Assembly: GCF_000518645.1 (NCBI RefSeq) | Contig: NZ_JADZ01000042.1 | Span: 1 to 40,795 of the forward strand | From: Curvibacter gracilis ATCC BAA-807 | GTDB lineage: Bacteria; Pseudomonadota; Gammaproteobacteria; Burkholderiales; Burkholderiaceae_C | Direction: 5' to 3' | Length of the DNA stretch: 40,795 nt | Shown: piece after piece, positions 17,565-26,482 of the stretch | Numbering within the stretch: the first letter of the stretch is position 1 | Layout: the number at the start of each line of letters is the position of its first letter | Position numbers and translations under genes: made by a program | The notes under the pieces: model-generated | What the model was told of the DNA's origin: nothing | Database searches by the model: none | Seen by the model: only the letters and a program-made list of their open reading frames with translations

Positions 17565-18735
17565 CCCCGCGCACGCCTTTGTGCCCTACCCCGACGCCCC
17601 CGTGCCGCATGCCGGCACCGGGCCCCTGTCGGGCCTGCGCTTTGGCGTGAAAGACCTGTTCGACGTGGCCGGCTACCCCACCGGCGGCGGCAACCCCATC
17701 GTGCTGGCCCTGTCGGGCCTGAAGACCCGCACCGCCCCCACGGTGCAGCGCCTGCTGGACGCCGGCGCCGCCTTTGCCGGCAAGACCGTCACCGACGAAC
17801 TGGCCTTCTCCATGAACGGCAACAACGCGCACTTCGGCGCGCCCCTCAACGGCGCGGCGCCGGATCGCATCACCGGCGGCTCGTCCTCGGGCTCGGCCTC
17901 GGCCGTGTCTTCGCGCCTGGTCGACTTTGCCCTGGGCACCGACACCGGGGGCTCGGTGCGCGCCCCGGCCAGCCACTGCGGGCTGTACGGCCTGCGCCCC
18001 AGCCATGGCCGCATCTCGCTGGCCGGCGCCCTGGACCTGGCGCCCAGCTTCGACACCTGCGGCTTCTTTGCGCGCGACGCACTGACCTTCTCGCGCGTGG
18101 CCGAGGTGCTGCTGGGCGAGGACCGTGTGGCCCTGCCGGCACGCCCCCGCCTGCTGCAACCCACCGACCTGTGGGCCTTTGCCCAGCCGGCCGCCGTGTC
18201 CGCCGTGCAACCGGTGCTGGCGCAGGCCGAGGGCCTGTGGGGGCCGGCGCCGGCTTGCACGGTGATGCTGGACTCGTTCGAAGCCATGTACTGGAACTTC
18301 CGCTACATCCAGGGCCGCGAGGCCTGGATGACCGATGGCCCGCTGATCGAACGCTACGCCCCGCCCCTGGGCCCGGGCGTGGCCGAGCGCTTTGCCTGGT
18401 CGCGCCAGGTGACAGATGCCCAGGTGGCGCAGGCCGAGAGCTTCCGCCGCCGCTTCCAGGCCCACATGCAGACCCTGCTGGGGAGCGACGGCGTGCTGCT
18501 GCTGCCCACCATGCCCGACGTGGCCCCCCTGCGCAGCGAGCCCGAGTCGGCCCTGGAGGACTACCGCAACCGCGCCATCCACATGCTGTGCGTGGCCGGC
18601 CTGGGTGGCCTGCCCCAGGTCTCGCTGCCGCTGGCCCGCCAGACCCAGGCCGACGCCCCGCTGGGCGTGTCGCTGATCGGGCCGGTGGGCTCGGACGCCT
18701 CGCTGATCAGGCTGGGGGTGGCGCTGGCCGGGTGA
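17551..18735 (+). CDS. Amidase signature family hydrolase
   Basis: A 394-residue amidase with the Ser-cisSer-Lys triad: Lys34 in FGVKDLFDV, the serine cluster in GGSSSGSAS (residues 109-117), and nucleophile Ser135 in GTDTGGSVRAP. It is shorter than bacterial GatA (~480) and resembles the compact AMI1-like branch, so it is unlikely to be the tRNA amidotransferase subunit. GGAGA precedes the ATG at 17551. Being last in the importer operon, it probably releases ammonia from the imported amide or peptide-like substrate inside the cell. Its end overlaps the convergent phosphatase gene by 29 bases. Confidence 0.92.
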   Translation: MPLHDPAHAFVPYPDAPVPHAGTGPLSGLRFGVKDLFDVAGYPTGGGNPIVLALSGLKTRTAPTVQRLLDAGAAFAGKTVTDELAFSMNGNNAHFGAPLNGAAPDRITGGSSSGSASAVSSRLVDFALGTDTGGSVRAPASHCGLYGLRPSHGRISLAGALDLAPSFDTCGFFARDALTFSRVAEVLLGEDRVALPARPRLLQPTDLWAFAQPAAVSAVQPVLAQAEGLWGPAPACTVMLDSFEAMYWNFRYIQGREAWMTDGPLIERYAPPLGPGVAERFAWSRQVTDAQVAQAESFRRRFQAHMQTLLGSDGVLLLPTMPDVAPLRSEPESALEDYRNRAIHMLCVAGLGGLPQVSLPLARQTQADAPLGVSLIGPVGSDASLIRLGVALAG

Positions 18736-19207
18736 GCTGGGCCAACAGGCCGTCACAAGCCTCTTCGATCAAGTCGAGCACCTGCTCGAAGCCAGCGGCA
18801 CCGCCCTCATAGGGGTCAGGTACTTCAACCCGCCCCTGCTGCGGCCCGTACTCGGTCAGCAGGTGCAGCTTGGACTGATGTTGCGCCGGACAGGCCTGAC
18901 GCAGGCGCGCCAGATTGGCCCGGTCCATGGCCAGAATCAGATCGTGACGGGCAAAGTCGGCCGGGGCGACCTGGCGGGCGCGCTGCCCGGCCATGTCGTA
19001 TCCACGCCGGGCGGCATGCGCCTGTGAGCGCGGATCCGGCGCACTGCCCACGTGGTAGGCGTGGGTGCCTGCAGAATCCACCTGAACCTGCGACGCCAGG
19101 CCCAGGGCCAATACCTTGTGGCGCATCACGCTCTCCGCCGTCGGGCTGCGGCAGATGTTGCCCATGCAGACAAAAAGCAGTGACAGGGGGTGGTTTTCGC
19201 TTGGCAT
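18707..19207 (-). CDS. Low-molecular-weight protein tyrosine phosphatase
   Basis: A 166-residue enzyme with the P-loop VCMGNICRSPTAE, nucleophile Cys14 and Arg20 (CX5R), and the general-acid aspartate in VPDPYEGG. Length and layout match the low-molecular-weight phosphatase family. The start at 19207 (MPSENHPLSLLFVC) gives the standard N-terminus; an upstream in-frame start at 19282 would add 25 residues. No tyrosine kinase or capsule genes are nearby, so the substrate is unknown. Divergent from the PstS-like gene. Confidence 0.92.
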   Translation of the reverse strand: MPSENHPLSLLFVCMGNICRSPTAESVMRHKVLALGLASQVQVDSAGTHAYHVGSAPDPRSQAHAARRGYDMAGQRARQVAPADFARHDLILAMDRANLARLRQACPAQHQSKLHLLTEYGPQQGRVEVPDPYEGGAAGFEQVLDLIEEACDGLLAQLTRPAPPPA

Positions 19208-19323
19208 GCAGCGAATTGTGCCGTGTGCGGCACTCACCCCAGGGGTTGGCAAGGGCATCCTTGATTTCGTGAAATTTGTCACACACTGCCCGTATCATCG
19301 CGCGCTTGTTGCCCGACCGCGCC

Positions 19324-20439
19324 ATGAACACCCGCCCTGCCCACCCCCTCCCGAATGACGCCCTGCCCCCCGCGCTGAGCCGCCGCGCCACCCTGGCGCT
19401 GCTGCTGGCCACGCCCTGGGGCCTGGCCCGGGCCGGGGAGACCCTGACGGGGGCCGGTTCCTCGGCCGCGGCCCCGCTGTACCGGGCCTGGGCCGCGGCC
19501 TATGGCAAGACCCAGGACGTGCAGCTGCAGTACGAGGCCAGTGGCTCGTCGGCCGGGCTGAAGAAGATCCGCGCCCAAGAGGTGGCCTTTGGCGCCTCGG
19601 ATGTGGCCCCCACCGAGGCCGAACTGGGCCGTGACCAACTGCTGCTGGTGCCCACCTTTGTGACCGGCGCCGTGCCGGTGGTGAACCTGCCGCGCGTGCC
19701 CCGGGGCCGGCTGCGCCTGACCGGCGAGGTGCTGGCGCAGATCTTCCTGGGCAGCATCACGCGCTGGTCGGCCCCCGAGATCGCGGCCCTGAACCCCGAG
19801 CTCAGCCTGCCCGACCTGGCCATCCGCCCGGTGGGCCGCAGCGATGGCTCGGGCACCACCTGGTACGTGGCCGACTACCTGGCCCGCCTGAGCCCGACCT
19901 GGAAGGAACGCCTGGGCGCCAAGACCAGCCTGGCCTGGGGCGATCATGTGACGGGCGCCAAGGGCAGCGACGGCGTGGTGCGCGCCGTGCAGGACACGGC
20001 GGGCGCCATCGGCTATGTCGACTTCAACTATGTGGGCGCGAACAGCCTGAGCCCGGTGCAGCTGCGCAACGCCGCCGGTGAATTTGCCACGGCGGGCGTG
20101 GCCGGCTTCAAGGCCGCCCTGCGCGCCAGCGACTGGACGGCCAGGGGCAACTTCCACGCCAGCCTGGCCAACCTGCCCGGGCCCGGGGTGTGGCCGATCA
20201 CCATGGGCACCTTCGTGCTGCTGCCACGCGTGAGCAGCCAGCCGGCCGAGACGGCGCGGGCCCTGCGCTTTCTGATGTGGGCCCTGCTCAAGGGCGACTC
20301 GGTGGTGGAAGGCCTGAGCTTTGTGCGCCTGCCGGACGCCCTGCAGGCCAGCGCCTTCAAGGCCCTGAGCAGCGTGGTCGACAAGCAAGGCCGCAAGCTG
20401 GGCACCGAGGCCTTCTCGGCGGTGGCCCAGGCGGGCTGA
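19324..20439 (+). CDS. PstS-like phosphate-binding periplasmic protein
   Basis: A 371-residue exported protein. The N-terminal region has SRRATLALLL, compatible with a Tat or Sec signal cleaved near ARA-GE. PstS phosphate-site motifs are present: LTGAGSSAAAPLY, YEASGSSAGLKKI, GASDVAPTEAEL and GRSDGSGTTWYV. No pstC, pstA, pstB or phoU genes are adjacent, so it is an orphan binding protein, either supplying a distant Pst permease or acting in sensing or scavenging. A -10-like TATCAT (19293-19298) lies 25 nt upstream of the ATG. Confidence 0.85.
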   Translation: MNTRPAHPLPNDALPPALSRRATLALLLATPWGLARAGETLTGAGSSAAAPLYRAWAAAYGKTQDVQLQYEASGSSAGLKKIRAQEVAFGASDVAPTEAELGRDQLLLVPTFVTGAVPVVNLPRVPRGRLRLTGEVLAQIFLGSITRWSAPEIAALNPELSLPDLAIRPVGRSDGSGTTWYVADYLARLSPTWKERLGAKTSLAWGDHVTGAKGSDGVVRAVQDTAGAIGYVDFNYVGANSLSPVQLRNAAGEFATAGVAGFKAALRASDWTARGNFHASLANLPGPGVWPITMGTFVLLPRVSSQPAETARALRFLMWALLKGDSVVEGLSFVRLPDALQASAFKALSSVVDKQGRKLGTEAFSAVAQAG

Positions 20440-20530
20440 ACCTGGGCGACAGCGCCCCGCGCCGGCGGGCTCCAAAATCGCGGCCTTTGTGCTGCGCCTC
20501 TGCGCAACAACGGTTTTTCTAGGAGCCCTC

Positions 20531-21715
20531 ATGAGCAAACCCTTTGACATCGTGGTGCACGGCGCCACGGGTTTCACCGGCCGCCTGGTGGTCGAATACC
20601 TGCTGCGCCAATACCCGAACTCGAACCCGGCCGGCAGTGGCCTGCGTTGGGCCATGGGCGGGCGCAGCGCCGCCAAGCTGGCCGCCGTGCGCGACGAACT
20701 GGGCGCCCCGGCCGACACCCCCCTGGTGGTGACCGACAGCAGCGACCCGGCCAGCCTGCAGGCGCTGATGGCGCAGACCCGCCTGGTGCTGACCACGGTC
20801 GGCCCCTATCAGCTGTATGGCAACGAACTGGTGGCCGCCTGCGCCCAGGCCGGCGTGGACTACGTGGACCTGTGCGGCGAGCCCGCCTGGATGCGCCACA
20901 TGATCGATGCCCACGAGGCCCAGGCGCGCGCCAGCGGCGCCCGCATCGTGTTCTCCTGCGGCTTCGACTCCATCCCCTTCGACCTGGGTGTGCTGCTGCT
21001 GCAGACCGAGATGAAGGCCCGCTTCGGCCAGCCCGCCCAGCGCGTGCGCGGCCGGGTGCGCAAGATGAAGGGCACCTTCTCGGGCGGCACCGCCGCCAGC
21101 CTGAAGGCCACCATGGCCGCCGCCGCCAGCGACCCCGGCGTGCTGGCCCTGCTGCGCAACCCCTTCTCGCTGACCCCGGGCTTTGAAGGCCCGCGCCAGC
21201 CCTCGGGCAACAAGCCCGAGCTCGACGAAGCCCTGGGCCTGTGGGTGGCCCCCTTTGTGATGGCGGCCATCAACACCCGCAATGTGCACCGCTCCAACTT
21301 TTTGCTGCAACAGGCCTACGGGGCCGATTTCGTGTACGACGAGATGCTGGTCACCGGCGCGGGCGAAAAAGGCCAGGCCATCGCCCAGGCCGTGGCCAAT
21401 GACAAGTCCATGGGCTCGGACGCCGGCCCCCAACCGGGCGAAGGCCCCTCACGCGAAGAGCGCGAGGCGGGCTACTACGACGTGCTGTTCCTGGGCCACG
21501 ACAGCGCCGGCCACAGCCTGAAAGTGGGCGTGACGGGCGACCGCGACCCGGGCTATGGCTCCACCTCCAAGATGATCAGCGAGGCCGCGGCCTGCCTGCT
21601 GCTCGACAGCGCCGCCACCCCGGGCGGCATCTGGACCCCGGCCTCGGCCATGGGTGACAGGCTCATCGCCCGCCTGCAGGCCCACGCGGGCCTGAGTTTC
21701 AGGGTGGAAGACTGA
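20531..21715 (+). CDS. Saccharopine dehydrogenase-like NAD(P)-binding oxidoreductase
   Basis: A 394-residue protein with an N-terminal Rossmann motif, FDIVVHGATGFTGRLVVEYL, and the SDR-like VLTTVGPYQLYGNELVAACA and VDLCGEPAWMRHMI blocks typical of the saccharopine dehydrogenase-like / trans-acting enoyl reductase family. The family includes lipid and polyketide reductases and unassigned enzymes, so I do not assign lysine metabolism. ATG 20531 has AGGAG upstream. Monocistronic; convergent with the MFS-acyltransferase gene. Confidence 0.85.
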   Translation: MSKPFDIVVHGATGFTGRLVVEYLLRQYPNSNPAGSGLRWAMGGRSAAKLAAVRDELGAPADTPLVVTDSSDPASLQALMAQTRLVLTTVGPYQLYGNELVAACAQAGVDYVDLCGEPAWMRHMIDAHEAQARASGARIVFSCGFDSIPFDLGVLLLQTEMKARFGQPAQRVRGRVRKMKGTFSGGTAASLKATMAAAASDPGVLALLRNPFSLTPGFEGPRQPSGNKPELDEALGLWVAPFVMAAINTRNVHRSNFLLQQAYGADFVYDEMLVTGAGEKGQAIAQAVANDKSMGSDAGPQPGEGPSREEREAGYYDVLFLGHDSAGHSLKVGVTGDRDPGYGSTSKMISEAAACLLLDSAATPGGIWTPASAMGDRLIARLQAHAGLSFRVED

Positions 21716-21729
21716 GATCGGGTGCTGGG

Positions 21730-21750
21730 GACTGAGGCCGAAGCTCAGTC
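21730..21750. terminator. Hairpin between convergent genes
   Basis: Perfect 7-bp stem GACTGAG (21730-21736) / CTCAGTC (21744-21750) with a 7-nt loop, between the two convergent stops and including the stop codon of the minus-strand gene. There is no T-run on either side, so termination is only plausible. Confidence 0.35.
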
Positions 21751-23673
21751 TCCGCGCGCCAGCAGCACCGCCACCTGCTCGCGCAGGCTCTCGGGGCTGA
21801 GGCCGGCCGGCGTCATCGGCGCCCCCACCTCCAGCCCGACGCGGTTGAACAGGCCACGACGGAAGGGGCGCACCATGGCGTCGCCCTGCTCGATGCGGCT
21901 GAAGAACGAGCCCCACAGATGGGTCAGGGCCATGGGCACCACCGGCACGCTCAGGCCGTCGGCCTGGGCGCGCTGCAGGATCTTCACGATGCCGCCCTTG
22001 AAGGGCTGCAGCTGCCCATCGCGGGTGATGCCGCCTTCGGGGAAGATGGCCAGCAGATCGCCCTCGCGCAGCACCTGGGCAGCGCGCTCGAAGGCGGCTT
22101 CGTAAGCGGCGGGGTCTTCCTTCTGCGGCGCGATCGGGATGGCCCGGGCCAGGCGGAACAGCGTGCCCAGCAGCGGTGTGCGGAAGATGCGGTGGTCCAT
22201 CAGGAAGTAGATCGGGCGCGGGCTGGCCGCCATCAGCAGCACGGCATCGACAAAGCTCACATGGTTGCAGGCCAGCACGGCGGCCCCGGCCACCGGCAGG
22301 TGCTCGTCGCCACGCACCCGGAAGCGGTAGATGCAGCGTGACATCACCCAGGCCACGAAGCGCAGCAGGTACTCGGGCACCAGCAGGAAGATGTAGCCGG
22401 CCACCACCGCATTGGCCAGGCCCACGAACAGGAACACCTGCGGGATGCTGAAGCCCGCGCCCAGCAGGGCGCCGGCGATCACCGAGCTGCCGATCATGAA
22501 CAGCGCATTGAGGATGTTGTTGGCCGCGATGATGCGGGCCCGGTGGGTGGGCTGGCTGCGCATCTGGATCAGGGCGTACATGGGCACGCTGTACAGGCCG
22601 GCGAACAGGCTCAGCAGCAGCAGGTCGGCCATCACATGCCAGTGCGCCGGCTGGGCCACGAAGGCGGCCAGGCCCATCTGCTCGGCTGGCGGCAGGCCGC
22701 GCGAGGCGAAGTACAGGTCGATGGCAAACACGCTCATGCCGATGGCGCCCAGCGGCACCAGGCCGATCTCGACATGGCGGCGCGACAACACCTCGCACAG
22801 CAGCGAACCGATGCCGATGCCCACCGAGAACACCACCAGCAGCAGCGAGGCCACCTTTTCATCGCCGTGCAGCACCTCTTTGGCAAAGCTGGGGAACTGG
22901 CTCAGGAACACCGCGCCGAAGAACCACATCCAGCTGATGCCCAGCAGCGAGCGGAACACCACCACGTTCTCGCGCGCCAGGCGCAGGTTGCGCCAGGTCT
23001 CGCTGACCGGGTTCCAGTTGATCTTCAGCCCCGGGTCGGTGGCTGGCGTGGCCGGAATCGCCTGCGCCACGCCACGCCCCAGCAGGGCCAGCAGCACGCA
23101 GGCCACGGCCACCTCGGCATGCCCCACGGCGGGCACGGCCACCAGCAGCCCACCCGCCACCTGGCCCAGCAGAATCGCCACGAAGGTGCCCATCTCGACC
23201 ATGCCATTGCCCCCGGTGAGCTCGCGCTCGCTCAGCACCTGGGGCATATAGGCAAACTTGACCGGCCCGAACAAGGTGCTGTGCAACCCCATCAGGAAGG
23301 TGCACAACAGCAACACCGGCACCAGGCCACTGACAAAGCCCCAGGCCGCGATCAGCATGATGGCGATCTCGAGCGACTTGACCAGGCGGATCAGCCGCGT
23401 CTTGTCCCACTTGTCGGCCAACTGGCCTGAGGTGGCCGAGAACAGCACATAAGGCAGGATGAACAGTGCCCCGATCACCAGCCCGGCCAGCGAAGGCGGC
23501 AACCAGCTGACCTGCAGCTGGTAGGTGACCATCACCGTGAAGGCGAACTTGAACAGGTTGTCGTTGGCCGCACCGCAGAACTGGGTCCAGAAGAACGGTG
23601 CAAACCGACGCTGGCGCAGCAGGGCGAACTGGTTGGGGTGCTCGGAATGAGCGTCCTGGACGGAGGGGTTCAT
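21745..23673 (-). CDS. MFS lysophospholipid transporter-acyltransferase fusion (LplT-PlsC type)
   Basis: A 642-residue inner-membrane fusion. Residues ~20-440 are an MFS transporter resembling LplT (FWTQFCGAANDNLFKFAF; SGQLADKWDKTRLIRL). Residues ~445-640 are a PlsC-type glycerolipid acyltransferase with HX4D (His471, Asp476 in NHVSFVD) and the FPEGGITRDGQ substrate motif. This suggests inward flipping of lysophospholipid followed by re-acylation. Unlike the three-part LplT-Aas proteins, it has no acyl-ACP synthetase module. The start at 23673 lacks a strong ribosome site. Divergent from the XRE regulator. Confidence 0.9.
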   Translation of the reverse strand: MNPSVQDAHSEHPNQFALLRQRRFAPFFWTQFCGAANDNLFKFAFTVMVTYQLQVSWLPPSLAGLVIGALFILPYVLFSATSGQLADKWDKTRLIRLVKSLEIAIMLIAAWGFVSGLVPVLLLCTFLMGLHSTLFGPVKFAYMPQVLSERELTGGNGMVEMGTFVAILLGQVAGGLLVAVPAVGHAEVAVACVLLALLGRGVAQAIPATPATDPGLKINWNPVSETWRNLRLARENVVVFRSLLGISWMWFFGAVFLSQFPSFAKEVLHGDEKVASLLLVVFSVGIGIGSLLCEVLSRRHVEIGLVPLGAIGMSVFAIDLYFASRGLPPAEQMGLAAFVAQPAHWHVMADLLLLSLFAGLYSVPMYALIQMRSQPTHRARIIAANNILNALFMIGSSVIAGALLGAGFSIPQVFLFVGLANAVVAGYIFLLVPEYLLRFVAWVMSRCIYRFRVRGDEHLPVAGAAVLACNHVSFVDAVLLMAASPRPIYFLMDHRIFRTPLLGTLFRLARAIPIAPQKEDPAAYEAAFERAAQVLREGDLLAIFPEGGITRDGQLQPFKGGIVKILQRAQADGLSVPVVPMALTHLWGSFFSRIEQGDAMVRPFRRGLFNRVGLEVGAPMTPAGLSPESLREQVAVLLARGD

Positions 23674-23840
23674 GGTGTGACAGAAATCAACGGTGGGCCG
23701 AGTTTAGAGGCAGGCGGGCCCGGTGACCTGAGCCCCGAGTGTCTGCAACGCCGTCGTGCAGCGACACGTTTTTGGCACCAGAATGCTCAAAATCACCTTT
23801 TAGTAGCCCAATCCGATACCCAAGCCCCTGGCAGACCCCC

Positions 23841-24596
23841 ATGAGCAGCACCGCCGACCTGATCCGCATCCTCAAGCAGGAACTGAAATCCGCCCAGATG
23901 ACCTATGCCGACCTGGCGCGTGCGCTGGGCATGGCCGAGTCCAGCGTCAAGCGCATGCTGGCCAAGGGCGATCTTTCGCTGTCGCGCATCGACGCGATCT
24001 GCCGTGTGCTGCGGCTCGACTTTGCCGACCTGGCCCGCCGGGTGGCCGATGCCCAGCCCCTGCTGGCCCAGCTGACCGAGGCGCAGGAGCGCGCCGTGGT
24101 GGCCGACAAGAAGCTGCTGCTGTGCGCCATCTGCGTGCTGAGCCAGTGGACGCTGGAGCAGATCACCCAGACCTACCGCCTGAGCGAGGCCGAGGCGGTG
24201 AAGGCCCTGCTGCAACTGGACCGGGTGGGCATCATCGAGCTGCGCCCGTTGAACCGCTACCGCCTCAAGCTGGCCAAGACCTTTCGCTGGCGCCCGCACG
24301 GGCCGGTGATGAACTTCTTCCGCGAACACGCCTTGCTGGACTATTTTTCAGGCGCCTTCTCGGGGCCGGACGAGGGCCTGCTGCTGGTGCACGGCAGCAT
24401 CAGCCGCAGCCTGGCGCCCATGTTCATGGAGCGGCTGCAGCGCGTGGCGCAGGATTTTGCCCAGCAGCACCTGGCCGACCAGAAGCTGCCCGAAAGCCAG
24501 CGCGAGGGCTACACCCTGCTGCTGGCCCAGCGCAGCTGGGAGTTCGAGGCCTTCAGCGCGCTGCGGCGCATCCAGCCGCTCAGAACGGGATCGTGA
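23841..24596 (+). CDS. XRE-family helix-turn-helix regulator with unknown C-terminal domain
   Basis: A 251-residue protein. Residues ~20-60 form a lambda-repressor-like helix-turn-helix (MTYADLARALGMAESSVKRML, then LSLSRIDAICRVLRLD). The remaining ~190 residues include EQITQTYRLSEAEAVKALLQLDRVGIIELRP, which looks like a second winged-helix segment, and a C-terminal part I do not recognise. ATG 23841 begins where the family-like sequence begins; no good ribosome site is seen. It is divergent from the LplT-PlsC fusion and ends 1 nt before the convergent molybdoenzyme stop. Confidence 0.82.
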   Translation: MSSTADLIRILKQELKSAQMTYADLARALGMAESSVKRMLAKGDLSLSRIDAICRVLRLDFADLARRVADAQPLLAQLTEAQERAVVADKKLLLCAICVLSQWTLEQITQTYRLSEAEAVKALLQLDRVGIIELRPLNRYRLKLAKTFRWRPHGPVMNFFREHALLDYFSGAFSGPDEGLLLVHGSISRSLAPMFMERLQRVAQDFAQQHLADQKLPESQREGYTLLLAQRSWEFEAFSALRRIQPLRTGS

Positions 24597-24597
24597 T

Positions 24598-25803
24598 TCA
24601 CCCCACCTGCACCTTGATGGCGTGGTCGAGCCAGCTGTTGTTGGCAAAACCGCCGGCATTGTCGGTGCGCAGGCGCGGCTGCTCGCGGCCCTCGGCATCG
24701 GTGACGCGGCTGGCCAGCACGTGGCTGCCGGTGCGCAGCTCGGTCTCGAAGACGAACTGGCGCCAGGCGAAGCGGCCCAGGTCGGGGCCGGAGAACTGGG
24801 CCACGCCCCAGCGCTGGCCGCCATCGACCGACACCTCGACCTGGCGCACGGCGCGGGTGCCGCCAAAGGCCACGCCCAGCACGCGCACCGGCCCGGGCTT
24901 GAGCGCCCGCCCGCCCGGGGCGGGGCTGTTGATCCAGGATTTGAGGTCCATCTCCCACAGCGGGGCATCGCCCGGCCCGGGTTCGGCCCCCACGGGGGTG
25001 AGGCGGTAATCGCGGGCCATCATGCGGGCCGCGCTCTCCTGCTCGGTGAAGGCCAGGCGGCGGATGTACTTGATCTGGTTCTCGGCGTAGTAGCCGGGCA
25101 CGATCAGGCGCAAGGGCCCGCCATGGGCCAGCGGCAGCGGCTCGCCATTCATCTCCCAGGCCAGCAAGGCGTCATCCAGGGCGAGCAAAGGCACAGAGCG
25201 CTCGGGCAGCAGGCTCAGCGGGTCGATGCCCTCGGGTAGCACCTCGGCACCGGTGGCGGTGATGAAGCGCGCCGCAGGGTCCAGCCCGCCCAGCGCGCTG
25301 ACCACGCGGCGCAGCGGCACGCCGCTCCAGACCACGCAGCCGGCCGCGCCCACGCCCCAGGGCAGGCCATTGACCTTGCCCGGGATGAAGGCCCGGCCAT
25401 TGCCGGCCGATTGCAGCACCGTGGCCACGGTCTCCAGGCCCAGCTCACGCAGTTCGCCCAAGGTGATGTCACGGGCCTGCTTGAGGCCGGCCGTCTGCAG
25501 CACCCAGGCGTCGCGGTCACTGAGGATGCGGGCCTCGGGTGGCGGCAGGTGGCTGCGCACGAACAACTGGCTGGCCGGGGTGATGACGCTGCTGCCCATG
25601 GCGCTGCGCCGGGTTTCGAGGGCCAGGTGGCTGTGCTCTTCCAGGGCGGAGGCATCTTTCCAGGACGCATAGCCGGGCAGCACGCGCGGCTCGGCAAACA
25701 CCGGGGATTGCCAGCCTCCGAGCAGGCACAGGCCCGCAGCACCACCCAGCCAGCGGCGGCGGGATGCGGAAGAAAGGCAGGCAGTCTGGATGGATTCGGA
25801 CAT
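24598..25803 (-). CDS. Tat-exported sulfite-oxidase-family molybdopterin protein lacking the Mo-ligand cysteine
   Basis: A 401-residue periplasmic protein with a twin-arginine signal (SRRRWLGGAAG). The molybdopterin domain (~90-280) contains ATVLQSAGNGRAF at residues 127-139 and GLPWGVGAAG, followed by a Mo-co dimerisation domain (~290-400). In sulfite oxidases the LQCAGNxR cysteine binds molybdenum; here residue 132 is serine (codon TCG on the minus strand, plus bases 25408-25410). A cysteine occurs at 156 (AAGCVVW), where the family usually has another residue. No heme domain or adjacent cytochrome gene is seen. Activity is therefore doubtful or altered. The start at 25803 gives the Tat signal. 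Confidence 0.87.
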   Translation of the reverse strand: MSESIQTACLSSASRRRWLGGAAGLCLLGGWQSPVFAEPRVLPGYASWKDASALEEHSHLALETRRSAMGSSVITPASQLFVRSHLPPPEARILSDRDAWVLQTAGLKQARDITLGELRELGLETVATVLQSAGNGRAFIPGKVNGLPWGVGAAGCVVWSGVPLRRVVSALGGLDPAARFITATGAEVLPEGIDPLSLLPERSVPLLALDDALLAWEMNGEPLPLAHGGPLRLIVPGYYAENQIKYIRRLAFTEQESAARMMARDYRLTPVGAEPGPGDAPLWEMDLKSWINSPAPGGRALKPGPVRVLGVAFGGTRAVRQVEVSVDGGQRWGVAQFSGPDLGRFAWRQFVFETELRTGSHVLASRVTDAEGREQPRLRTDNAGGFANNSWLDHAIKVQVG

Positions 25804-25926
25804 GGAACACCGACAAGGAACAGGCTGGCGAACCGGCCTGCCCTTAGGCAGACAGCTCGACAGAGCAGAAAAGGTCTGACCACGATTGTGGACCAAAGCC
25901 AGCGCCGGTCCGAGCTGTGCCGTGGG

Positions 25927-25932
25927 TAGACT
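25927..25932 (+). promoter_or_regulatory. -10 hexamer seven bases before an ATG (leaderless candidate)
   Basis: TAGACT ends 7 nt before the ATG at 25940; there is no Shine-Dalgarno sequence and no clear -35 element. Confidence 0.35.
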
Positions 25933-25939
25933 TACCCCT

Positions 25940-26482
25940 ATGGCAAAGATCCCCACCTCCTCCACAAGGCCGCAGCACACGCCCGTGCCGGCCATGCCGC
26001 TGGAGCGCACCCTGACCTACCGGCTGCACCTGCTGCACAAGCTGACCGACCTGGAAAGCCAGCGCGCCTACCTGGCCGAGGCGGGCCTGCCGCTGAGCGA
26101 CGGGCGCTGCCTGGCCTCGATCGGGGCTTTCGAGCCGCTGTCGGTGAACGACCTGGCGCACCGGGCCAACCTGAACAAGGGCCAGGCCAGCCGGGCCGCG
26201 CAATCGCTGGTGGATCAGGGCCTGGTGCTCAAGCAGGCCAGCCCCACCGATGGCCGAGGCGTGGTGCTGAGCCTGACCGAAGCAGGTCGCAGCCAATGGC
26301 GCCGCACCATGGAAGTGATCGAACGGCGCAACCAGGCCATCTTTGGCGCCTTGTCCGAGTCGGACCAGGCCCGCCTGGGCGAGTTGTTCGATCGGCTGAT
26401 CGAGCATGCGCGCCACCAGGCCACACCCCCTGATGAGGCCGATCAATCCTCGGTGGTGAACACCGTCAGCACCCCGGTGTAG
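25940..26482 (+). CDS. MarR-family transcriptional regulator
   Basis: A 180-residue MarR-type protein: helices LTYRLHLLHKLTDLE, helix-turn-helix PLSVNDLAHRANLNKGQASRAAQ, the wing with the DGRG pattern (SPTDGRGVVLSLTEAGR), and a C-terminal dimerisation helix. It is divergent from the sulfite-oxidase-family gene, which it may control; the 136-bp intergenic region between them is the natural operator site. ATG 25940 is chosen; ATG 25994 (MPLERTL) is possible. Its 3' end overlaps the convergent FIST gene by 40 bases. Confidence 0.88.
   Translation: MAKIPTSSTRPQHTPVPAMPLERTLTYRLHLLHKLTDLESQRAYLAEAGLPLSDGRCLASIGAFEPLSVNDLAHRANLNKGQASRAAQSLVDQGLVLKQASPTDGRGVVLSLTEAGRSQWRRTMEVIERRNQAIFGALSESDQARLGELFDRLIEHARHQATPPDEADQSSVVNTVSTPV

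Noticed and set aside
16518-18735. Amidase as a GatA subunit of tRNA-dependent amidotransferase
   Set aside because: The protein is much shorter than GatA, no gatB or gatC is adjacent, and it is embedded in an importer operon.
19271-19298. Possible Pho box upstream of the PstS-like gene (TTGTCACACACTGCC)
   Set aside because: Only the first half resembles the CTGTCAT repeat, the second is poor, and it abuts the -10-like TATCAT without the usual spacing.
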